Source: Kiritimatiellia bacterium (lineage in GTDB: Bacteria; Verrucomicrobiota; Kiritimatiellia; RFP12; UBA1067). From it: 11,777 nt of DNA. A model generated the notes under the pieces. That model ran no database searches and was not told the DNA's origin. It saw only the letters and a program-made list of their open reading frames with translations. Position numbers and translations under genes: made by a program. Of this stretch, positions 6,555 to 11,777 are shown one piece after another. The stretch spans positions 1 through 11,777 of the forward strand of contig JAFPNP010000377.1 in assembly GCA_017411125.1 (NCBI GenBank), written 5' to 3'. Every line of letters begins with the position of its first letter. Positions within the stretch are counted from its first letter, which is position 1.

Positions 6555-6785
6555 ATGTCCAGAGTATGTGACATCTGCGGGAAAGGCCCTTCTGCCGGAC
6601 GCTCGATCGTCCGCAAGGGTTCACCCAAGTACAAGGGCGGCATCGGTCTGCATACGACCGGCATCTCGAAGCGCCGCTTCCTGCCGAACCTGCACACGGT
6701 GCGCGTGACCGACGGCAAGGGCAACACTTGCCGCAAGACGGTGTGCGCCCGCTGCATCAAGTCGGGCAAGGTCGTGAAGGCGTAA
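6555..6785 (+). CDS. rpmB: 50S ribosomal protein L28 (bL28), zinc-ribbon form
   Basis: 76 aa from ATG 6555, with AAGGAAAGGA upstream. CDIC (Cys5, Cys8) and CARC (Cys64, Cys67) form a four-Cys set for zinc, the so-called C+ version of L28. The central part KRRFLPNLHTVRV is the typical L28 core. It is a structural protein of the large subunit. It is co-directional with rpsA at 24 bases and followed by a strong terminator, so rpsA-rpmB looks like a two-gene operon. This pairing differs from the common rpmB-rpmG arrangement. Confidence 0.95.
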   Translation: MSRVCDICGKGPSAGRSIVRKGSPKYKGGIGLHTTGISKRRFLPNLHTVRVTDGKGNTCRKTVCARCIKSGKVVKA

Positions 6786-6812
6786 GCCTTCCGGCCGGCA
6801 AACCGGACGCAT

Positions 6813-6852
6813 GGGCCGCTCTGCATCGCAGGGCGGCCCAATCTTGTTGTTT
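6813..6852 (+). terminator. Intrinsic terminator of rpsA-rpmB
   Basis: GGGCCGCTCTGC (6813-6824) and GCAGGGCGGCCC (6828-6839) form a 12-bp stem with one G-T pair and a three-base loop. AATCTTGTTGTTT follows. The T-rich tail also supplies the -35 region of the adk promoter. Confidence 0.85.
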
Positions 6853-6877
6853 ACCAATCCTGAAAATTTGGTATACT
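6847..6877 (+). promoter_or_regulatory. Promoter of adk-map
   Basis: TATACT (6872-6877) is preceded by TG-G. The -35 may be TTTACC (6850-6855, spacer 16) or TTGTTT (6847-6852, spacer 19). Only nine bases separate the -10 from ATG 6887, so the transcript should start about three bases before the start codon. Confidence 0.6.
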
Positions 6878-6886
6878 ATACCGCCT

Positions 6887-7519
6887 ATGGACATAGTAAT
6901 TCTTCTGGGAGCCCCGGGTTCGGGGAAAGGCACCGTGGCGGGAGCGCTTGCCGCCAAAAACGGAAATTTGAAGCACGTATCGAGCGGCGACCTTCTGCGC
7001 GGCGCCGTCGCGAAAGGCACGGAGGCCGGAAAGCAGGCCAAGGATTTCATGGAAGCCGGAAAGCTCGTGCCGGACGCGCTGATTGCGACAATGATCAAGG
7101 ACGTCGTGGCGGAGACCACCGGCGACGTCACCATGCTGCTTGACGGTTTTCCCCGCAACCTCGCGCAGGCGCGGATTCTCGACGAAATGGGCGCCCCGGT
7201 GAGAAGCGCCGTGCTCATCGACGTGCCGGACGGCATCATCCAGGACCGTATCGCGGGCCGCCGCACCTGCCCCAAATGCAAGGCCGGCTACCACGTGCGC
7301 AATCTTCCGCCGAAGGTCGAGGGCATATGCGACGCATGCGGCGAAAAGCTCGTAATCCGCAAGGACGACAATCCCGAAACGGTGAAGGACCGCCTCGTCG
7401 TATACCACCAGCAGACCGAACCGCTGATCGCCTATTACAAGGAGAAAGGGCTGCTTCGCTCCGTGGACGGCACGACCGGCGTGGACAACGTCGCCGCCGC
7501 GTTCCTTGCGGCGATGTAA
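6887..7519 (+). CDS. adk: Adenylate kinase with zinc-binding LID
   Basis: 210 aa from ATG 6887. It interconverts ATP+AMP and 2 ADP in the cytoplasm. Motifs are the P-loop GAPGSGKGT (8-16), the AMP-site SSGD (32-35) and DGFPR (86-90). The long LID (about 121-161) has CPKC (128-131) and CDAC (148-151), the four-Cys zinc version, and is followed by DNPETVKDRL. The length is normal for the long-LID type. No Shine-Dalgarno precedes the ATG, and the promoter -10 ends nine bases upstream, so a leaderless or nearly leaderless mRNA is likely. An in-frame extension upstream to 6728 is excluded because it would run through the rpmB gene and terminator. map follows after four bases, so the pair is an operon, as adk-map is in many bacteria. 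Confidence 0.95.
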   Translation: MDIVILLGAPGSGKGTVAGALAAKNGNLKHVSSGDLLRGAVAKGTEAGKQAKDFMEAGKLVPDALIATMIKDVVAETTGDVTMLLDGFPRNLAQARILDEMGAPVRSAVLIDVPDGIIQDRIAGRRTCPKCKAGYHVRNLPPKVEGICDACGEKLVIRKDDNPETVKDRLVVYHQQTEPLIAYYKEKGLLRSVDGTTGVDNVAAAFLAAM

Positions 7520-7523
7520 GACC

Positions 7524-8294
7524 ATGAAAGTCGATATCAAGACAAAGGCCCAGATCGACAGGATGCGCGTGGCGTGCCGCATGAGCGCCGAGATACGCGA
7601 CATCTGCGCATCCGCCGTCGAGCCGGGCATGAGGACTTCGGACATCGACGCGCTCGTGCGCGACTACTGCGTCCGCAACAATGTCAAGGCCAGCTTCTTC
7701 GGCTACGGCGGTTTTCCGGGGTTCCTGTGCGTCAGCCTGAACGACGAGGTGATCCACGGCATTCCCGGCGACCGCATGATCATGCCGGGCGACCTCGTCA
7801 AGTGCGACGTCGGCGTGTTCACGCAAGGATACAACGGCGATACGAGCCGCACCGTAATGGTTGGCGTGACGGATCCCGAGGTAATACGCCTCGTCGAGAC
7901 GACAAAGAAATGCCTCGCCGCGGGCATCGCCGCCGCCGGACCGGGCGTGCATCTGGGCGACGTCGGCTACGCCATACAGAAAGTCGCCGAAGATGCTGGA
8001 TTCGGCGTTGTGCGCGACTGGATCGGGCACGGCGTCGGACGCACCGTCCACGAAGACCCGGAAGTGCCCAACTACGGCAAGCCCGGCACGAAGCTGATTC
8101 TCAAGCCCGGCATGACGATCGCCATAGAGCCGATGATAACGCTCACTAAAAAAGGAGCCAAGACATACGTCGATCCTGGCAACGGCTGGACCGTCATCAC
8201 GGCGGACCACTGCATGGCCGCCCACTGGGAGCACACCGTCGCGATAACGGACGATGGATGCGAAATCCTGACGGCGCCGGCCGACTATCCGTGA
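7524..8294 (+). CDS. map: Methionine aminopeptidase, type I
   Basis: 256 aa from ATG 7524. It removes the initiator Met from nascent proteins. All residues of the pita-bread metallopeptidase site can be placed: His78, Asp95, Asp106, His169, Glu202 and Glu236 as metal or substrate ligands, plus His176. These fall within two residues of the E. coli numbering. Length and lack of an N-terminal extension fit type Ia. The ATG lies four bases after the adk stop with no evident Shine-Dalgarno, which suggests coupled translation from adk. An in-frame upstream start (7506) would overlap adk and lacks support. Confidence 0.95.
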   Translation: MKVDIKTKAQIDRMRVACRMSAEIRDICASAVEPGMRTSDIDALVRDYCVRNNVKASFFGYGGFPGFLCVSLNDEVIHGIPGDRMIMPGDLVKCDVGVFTQGYNGDTSRTVMVGVTDPEVIRLVETTKKCLAAGIAAAGPGVHLGDVGYAIQKVAEDAGFGVVRDWIGHGVGRTVHEDPEVPNYGKPGTKLILKPGMTIAIEPMITLTKKGAKTYVDPGNGWTVITADHCMAAHWEHTVAITDDGCEILTAPADYP

Positions 8295-8314
8295 AAAAAG
8301 GATTTCCCCGGCGG

Positions 8315-8376
8315 CGGACCCGAAGGCGCCAAGGTCGAACGGTGACTGATTGTCTGCCGGTCCGGGGGCTTGTTTT
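8315..8376 (+). terminator. Possible terminator after map
   Basis: CGGACC (8315-8320) pairs with GGTCCG (8359-8364). CCCC (8306-8309) can pair with GGGG (8365-8368) across a bulge. CTTGTTTT follows. The 38-base loop is long, so it may be a leader structure of thrH instead. Confidence 0.3.
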
Positions 8377-8403
8377 GAACCAAACGAAAAAGGGGACAAC
8401 AAA

Positions 8404-9003
8404 ATGAACATCGTATGCCTTGATGTCGAGGGCGTGCTTCTGCCAGAAATCTGGATCGCGTTCGCCAACGCCGCCGGCATCCCGGAACTGCGTCGGACCA
8501 CGCGAGACGAACCAGACTACGACAAGCTCATGCGCCGTCGGCTGGAGCTCCTCAAGGAGCACGGTCTGGGACTCAACGAGATACGGAAGGTCATAGGCAC
8601 GATCGATCCGCTTCCTGGCGCACGCGAATTTCTTGACGCGCTCCGCGCCCGCACGCAGGTGATATTGGTCAGCGACACGTTCGAACAATTCGCGACGCCC
8701 CTCATGGAAAAGCTGGGATGGCCGACCCTTTTCTGCAACACACTCGACGTCGCGCCCGACGGGATGATAACAGGGTACGGGATGCGCGTGCCCAACAGCA
8801 AGCTCGCCACGGTACGCGCCCTGCAGTCGATCGGCTTCGAGACGATTGCAAGCGGCGACAGCTTCAACGACATCGCGATGATACGCGCTGGGAAGGCCGG
8901 ATTCCTTTTCCGCAGCACGGACGCGATCAAAGCCGCGAATCCAGACTTGCAGGCGTATGAATCATACGCCGACCTTCTCGCTGCAATCACCGCCGCGCTT
9001 TGA
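8404..9003 (+). CDS. thrH: ThrH: phosphoserine phosphatase / homoserine phosphotransferase
   Basis: 199 aa from ATG 8404, with AAAAGGGG upstream; the open frame before it is non-coding. HAD-fold enzyme: motif I DVEGV (nucleophile Asp7, Glu9), motif II SDT (90-92), Lys133, and motif IV GDSFND (151-156; Asp152, Asp156). DxE in motif I and the start MNIVCLDVEGVLLPEIWIAF closely match ThrH of Pseudomonas, which dephosphorylates phosphoserine and can pass the phosphate to homoserine. This would link serine and threonine synthesis, and it may serve as the SerB of this organism. The cap region is at about 15-75. It lies 109 bases after map, and its last 17 bases overlap the convergent ABC gene. The family call is firm; the in vivo role is inference. 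Confidence 0.9.
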   Translation: MNIVCLDVEGVLLPEIWIAFANAAGIPELRRTTRDEPDYDKLMRRRLELLKEHGLGLNEIRKVIGTIDPLPGAREFLDALRARTQVILVSDTFEQFATPLMEKLGWPTLFCNTLDVAPDGMITGYGMRVPNSKLATVRALQSIGFETIASGDSFNDIAMIRAGKAGFLFRSTDAIKAANPDLQAYESYADLLAAITAAL

Positions 9004-9802
9004 CGCGGTCCGCCAGGGAGCGCCGCACGTCCGGCACGGCGGCAAGCAGGTTCTTCGTGTAATCCGACTGCGGGTTGTCGAACACGTTCTCCGCCGGGCC
9101 TGCATCCTCGAACAGGCCCTTGTGCATCACGCATACGCGGTCGCACACGTTGCGCACCACCGAGAGGTCGTGCGCGATCAGCAGAATCGCAAGCCCTAGT
9201 TCGCGGCGCAGATCTCGCATCAGGTTGAGAATGCGCGCCTGCACCGAAACATCCAATGCCGAGACCGGCTCGTCCGCGACGAGCACTTTCGGGTTCACCG
9301 CCAGCGCGCGGGCGAAACTCGCCCGCTGGCATTGTCCGCCGGAAAGCTCGCGCGGATACTGGTCGAGAACGGCCTTCGAAAGTCCGACGCGGTCGAGCAG
9401 CTCTTCCGCCGCAGGCCCCGGCTCCGGCTGGAGCGAGCGCACTTCGTCCAGCGCCTGCCGGATCGTCATGCGCGGATTGAGCGACCCCACGGCGTCTTGG
9501 AACACCATCTGCACGTCGCGGCGGTACTGCCTGCGGTCGGCCTCGGTGAACGACGCGAGGTCTTTGCCGCGGAAGAGGATGGTTCCTCCGGACGACGGCT
9601 GCAGCAGCATGAGCGTCTTGGCAATCGTGGATTTCCCGCTTCCCGATTCGCCGACAATGCCAAGCGTCTCGCCAGCGCTCAGGCTGAACGACACGCCTCG
9701 CACGGCTTCCACGGGCTTCGCTCCCGGCCTGCGGTAGGTCACGTGCAGGTCGTCAATGCGGTACAGTTCTTCTTTCTGTTCTGGTGCTGCTGTTCTGTCC
9801 AT
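8987..9802 (-). CDS. ABC transporter ATP-binding protein, OppF/DppF-like
   Basis: 271 aa from ATG 9802. Walker A GESGSGKST (51-59), Q-loop VFQD (Gln102), signature LSGGQ (153-157), Walker B VLVADE (173-178), D-loop SALD (181-184) and switch His211 are all intact. AVGSLNPRMTI after the Q-loop and SDYTKNLLAAVP near the end are hallmarks of the oligopeptide/dipeptide/nickel import ATPases. The usual OppF C-terminal extension is short here. It should work on the cytoplasmic face with a partner ATPase, two permeases and a binding protein. None of these follows it, because thrH lies convergent downstream, and upstream is an unrelated ORF. It may be a lone or fragmented transporter part. TATAAT ends only six bases before the ATG and no Shine-Dalgarno is seen. 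Confidence 0.9.
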   Translation of the reverse strand: MDRTAAPEQKEELYRIDDLHVTYRRPGAKPVEAVRGVSFSLSAGETLGIVGESGSGKSTIAKTLMLLQPSSGGTILFRGKDLASFTEADRRQYRRDVQMVFQDAVGSLNPRMTIRQALDEVRSLQPEPGPAAEELLDRVGLSKAVLDQYPRELSGGQCQRASFARALAVNPKVLVADEPVSALDVSVQARILNLMRDLRRELGLAILLIAHDLSVVRNVCDRVCVMHKGLFEDAGPAENVFDNPQSDYTKNLLAAVPDVRRSLADRVKARR

Positions 9803-9808
9803 GGCGAG

Positions 9809-9837
9809 ATTATATCAAATCCTGCGGTTCTGCGAAA
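9809..9837 (-). promoter_or_regulatory. Promoter of the ABC ATPase gene
   Basis: On the minus strand TATAAT (9814-9809) follows TG-A. A poor -35, TTTCGC (9837-9832), lies 17 bases upstream. Transcription should start at or within a base or two of the A of ATG 9802. Confidence 0.55.
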
Positions 9838-9871
9838 GTGCTGCTTGCGAATCTGGAGGACTGCGCTTGGC

Positions 9872-9891
9872 AGGGCGCGTTGTCCGTAACG
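9872..9891. repeat. Dispersed GC-rich repeat, copy 1 (degenerate)
   Basis: AGGGCGCGTTGTCC then GTAACG; 18 of 20 bases match 11276-11295. The second half of the palindrome seen in the other copy is missing here. Confidence 0.6.
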
Positions 9892-9909
9892 ATTTCGTTG
9901 TTTGGACAA
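9880..9909. other. Stem-loop between the A+T-rich ORF and the ABC gene
   Basis: TTGTCC (9880-9885) pairs with GGACAA (9904-9909), and AACGA (9888-9892) pairs with TCGTT (9895-9899) inside it. No T run follows on either strand. It may mark the 3' end of the minus-strand ORF that ends at 9973. Confidence 0.3.
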
Positions 9910-9972
9910 TTTACCGTGCGGCATCGCCATTCTGAACCACTGCCAGTACCGACGATGTTTTCGTCATGCACT

Positions 9973-10608
9973 TCAATTTCCCTCAATCTCTTGTGGCAAG
10001 TCACCAAATGCAACAACAATTCTCTGGCGCACATTCTTCAACTGTTGTGCAGACATGCGTTTTTTTGCCACTTCATACCAGCAAGTGCCAATCTCTCGAC
10101 GGCAATTATCCACCAAGTCTTCCAACATCCGCACATGATAAGCTTTCTCGATACGCCTCGAATCCATGCCTTGGGAAATCAACCATCTTTTGTGAGCGTC
10201 AATTTCCCGACGTATTAGAGCCATCGGTCCAAGGAGGAAATCCCACATGTTCACATCCATTGGCATATTCTCGCTCATAAGCGCAAAACCCCATCGAACC
10301 AAGTCGACATAGTTCTCGACACTTATGCGCCAAGCCTCCAACGACTCCGGCGTGCGAACAGTTACGACAATAGGCATGATTTCCACTATCTTGTTGGTAT
10401 AAGCACTTGTATAACGGATTCTATCATCAATATCGTCCATTTGCCGTACAACACAGCAAATGTTGCTATAAGCGAATCCATTGGTCTCTCGCCAGCGACG
10501 GCAACTGATCCTTTTGGGCAATTCATCTATGGCTGCAAGTATTCCACGTTTGGACGACCTGCCTGGCATTTCCAGGACACCGGCAAATCGTTTGGACAGT
10601 GCTTGCAA
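9973..10608 (-). CDS. Unknown A+T-rich ORF, possibly horizontally acquired
   Basis: I do not recognise this protein. The frame holds 211 aa from a TTG at 10608, or 198 aa from ATG 10569; neither has a clear ribosome binding site. The chain looks like a real soluble, mostly helical protein. It has a basic start (SSKRGILAAIDELPKR), then RMDD-like acidic patches (MDDIDDRIRY), a Trp/Met-rich middle (NYVDLVRWGFALMSENMPMDVNMWDFLLGPMAL is the core, 10 Met in all or thereabouts), and charged helices with DNCRREIGTCW and KKRMSAQQLKNVRQRI. No signal peptide is seen. Codon use differs from all neighbours: in the first 60 codons from ATG 10569 I count about 26 ending in G or C, against 21 of 30 in rpmB. 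The 5' end overlaps the upstream large-protein gene by 82 bases in another frame (43 if ATG 10569 is used). A role as the partner or variable tail of that gene, or as an inserted gene, is open. Confidence 0.45.
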   Translation of the reverse strand: MQALSKRFAGVLEMPGRSSKRGILAAIDELPKRISCRRWRETNGFAYSNICCVVRQMDDIDDRIRYTSAYTNKIVEIMPIVVTVRTPESLEAWRISVENYVDLVRWGFALMSENMPMDVNMWDFLLGPMALIRREIDAHKRWLISQGMDSRRIEKAYHVRMLEDLVDNCRREIGTCWYEVAKKRMSAQQLKNVRQRIVVAFGDLPQEIEGN

Positions 10609-11777
10609 GTCACAATTTCTCCGATGCCATATTCATGCCTTGAGGTGTTTCCATCAAGAGGCGCTGCAACCAAAGCATTAAGCTGTATTTTCACCGCCGT
10701 GACAGACGCGGAATCGCTGACGCTTCCGCCCGCACTCTGAAACACTGTCGCCGATACGGATATGTCTCCTTCGAAGTCGCTGTGCGCCGACGCCTCGTAT
10801 TCGACCGAGAGCGACACGGTCGCGTTCGAAGGGACGACGGCTTCGTAGGGAATCGAAACCGCATTGCCTCCAACACGGACCAGTTTGCCGAGGTTCCGCG
10901 CCGAGACGCTCAGCACTCCGCCCGACGCGCCGCCGCATGCCGATATCGAAAGCGTCGTCCGGGTGGAGCGTTTCGCGACCACGTCGCCCGGCGCGTTCGT
11001 GTAGGCGTCCTCGTAGAACACGACCGGCTTGTCGAAGGATACCGAGACCGACAAATTTGTTTCGCGCGGTTCGTTCTCTACCGCCACGCATCCGCACCAT
11101 ACCGACGGCAGCGCGAACAGCGCATCTTCGATGGAGCACGTCCCGTCCACCGAACATCCGTGACAGCCGCAGTCGCCGAGCGACCCGCACGTGAAGCCAA
11201 CCCAGTTGCTTGCGGAAGTGTAGGCGCATCCAACCGTATCGCCGTCTCGGCGCGCGAGGACACGCGCTGTCTGGTAGGGCGCGTTGTCCTCAACGCGCCG
11301 CCGCGCCCACGAAAACCCGCCGCCCGGATCGAACGGCTGCACGTCGATTGAATATCCGCCGCCCTGCGATACGGATACGCCAAACGACAGCGGCCACGAG
11401 ATCGTGTAATTGCGCGCATTGTTCGTAACGATGGTCGCGTAATCATCTTCCGCCCAAACGTCGAGCGGCACGGACGACGTTACAGCGTATTCAACGCCCA
11501 TCAGAAGCGGGACGCGGTTCGTCTCGCCCGCTAGCGCGACGACGACGGGATCGCCAAGACGCGATTCGCGGTCGCCCGTGAAGAAAACAGGCGCTGGGCC
11601 GCGCTCCGCCACGACATCGACGAAGTAGTAGGCGTTGGAGTTCGCGACGCCCGAACACACCGCGTCGTACCATTCGTCGTTCGTGCCGTGCGCGTCCGGC
11701 CCGGCGACGAGCGGGTCTGGATCGACCGTATTTTCAAGCCCGTCGCCGTCCCAATCGAACGGCTCTATCCGGCAGAA
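10527..11777 (-). CDS. Large secreted/surface protein with DxDxDG and Ig-like modules, 3' part, probably truncated
   Basis: The frame is open to the window's end, so the N-terminus is missing; 416 residues plus TAG are visible. Near the visible start, DWDGDGLENTVDPDP (8-22) is a thrombospondin-3-like calcium loop. Beta-rich Ig-like stretches follow. Between about 197 and 230 is a cluster of seven Cys (CGSLGDCGCHGC onward to WCGC). Two more Thr/Ser/Val-rich Ig-like stretches follow, one beginning with NLSVSVSFDKPVVFYEDAYT. The last 50 residues, with HEYGIGEIVTCKHCPN and VSWKC, look like the opening of a further domain that stops abruptly at YLQP. From memory, related proteins in Kiritimatiellota continue for well over 100 residues after this point. 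Base composition drops at about 10690, inside the gene. A palindromic repeat (11276-11299) is read in frame as residues near VEDNAPYQ. Function is unknown; probably cell surface. Confidence 0.6.
   Translation of the reverse strand, partial: FCRIEPFDWDGDGLENTVDPDPLVAGPDAHGTNDEWYDAVCSGVANSNAYYFVDVVAERGPAPVFFTGDRESRLGDPVVVALAGETNRVPLLMGVEYAVTSSVPLDVWAEDDYATIVTNNARNYTISWPLSFGVSVSQGGGYSIDVQPFDPGGGFSWARRRVEDNAPYQTARVLARRDGDTVGCAYTSASNWVGFTCGSLGDCGCHGCSVDGTCSIEDALFALPSVWCGCVAVENEPRETNLSVSVSFDKPVVFYEDAYTNAPGDVVAKRSTRTTLSISACGGASGGVLSVSARNLGKLVRVGGNAVSIPYEAVVPSNATVSLSVEYEASAHSDFEGDISVSATVFQSAGGSVSDSASVTAVKIQLNALVAAPLDGNTSRHEYGIGEIVTCKHCPNDLPVSWKCQAGRPNVEYLQP
11276..11299. repeat. Dispersed GC-rich palindromic repeat, copy 2, inside a coding region
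   Basis: AGGGCGCGTTGTCC is shared with 9872-9885. Here it forms a perfect palindrome: GGCGCGTTG (11278-11286), loop TCCT, CAACGCGCC (11291-11299). It is translated within the large surface protein. Confidence 0.6.

Noticed and set aside
9810..10034. 74-aa minus-strand ORF after the unknown ORF
   Set aside because: It overlaps the end of the better-supported 211-aa frame, has no ribosome binding site and shows no recognisable motif.
10527..10608. Programmed -1 frameshift fusing the surface protein to the unknown ORF
   Set aside because: The frame relation is correct for a -1 shift, but I see no X-XXY-YYZ slippery heptamer or downstream pseudoknot in the overlap; kept only as one possible reading.

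Overview
This window reads as a G+C-rich bacterial chromosome segment. The core genes (ilvC, rpsA, rpmB, adk, map, thrH) show no frame problems. The edges carry a beta-helix surface or carbohydrate-active protein and a large calcium-binding/Ig-like surface protein with a Cys-rich module. That pairing, together with a Bacteroidetes-type ketol-acid reductoisomerase, recalls the PVC group, Kiritimatiellota in particular. This placement rests on memory of similar proteins and was not tested by any search.

Layout. 2-556 (+): 3' part of a right-handed beta-helix protein. 557-1142: a non-core block bounded by a perfect 19-bp inverted repeat (560-578 and 1070-1088). It holds a small minus-strand gene with a good ribosome binding site whose frame breaks at a G run. 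1143-2612 (+): a short membrane-anchored CapD/WbpM-type nucleotide-sugar dehydratase. 2728-3840 (+): ilvC. 3897-4688 (+): a DEDDh exonuclease. 4767-6785 (+): rpsA-rpmB, ending in a strong terminator. 6887-8294 (+): adk-map. 8404-9003 (+): thrH. 8987-9802 (-): an OppF/DppF-like ATPase, convergent with and overlapping thrH. 9973-10608 (-): an A+T-rich ORF of unknown function. 10527-11777 (-): the 3' part of a large secreted or surface protein that appears to lose its C-terminus where the A+T-rich DNA begins.

How it works together. The centre is housekeeping: branched-chain amino acid synthesis, translation (S1, L28, Met removal), adenylate balance and serine/threonine phosphate chemistry. Five promoters can be read in front of genes, and all share an extended -10 of the form TG-purine-TAYNMT. 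Two of them (adk and the ABC ATPase) lie so close to the start codon that the mRNAs should be leaderless or nearly so. rpsA has a hairpin leader and no Shine-Dalgarno, as expected for an autoregulated S1 mRNA.

No CRISPR array, tRNA, rRNA or recognisable transposase was seen. The parts most likely to hold something undescribed are the inverted-repeat block at 560-1088, the A+T-rich ORF at 9973-10608, and a dispersed GC-rich palindromic repeat that has one copy inside a coding region.
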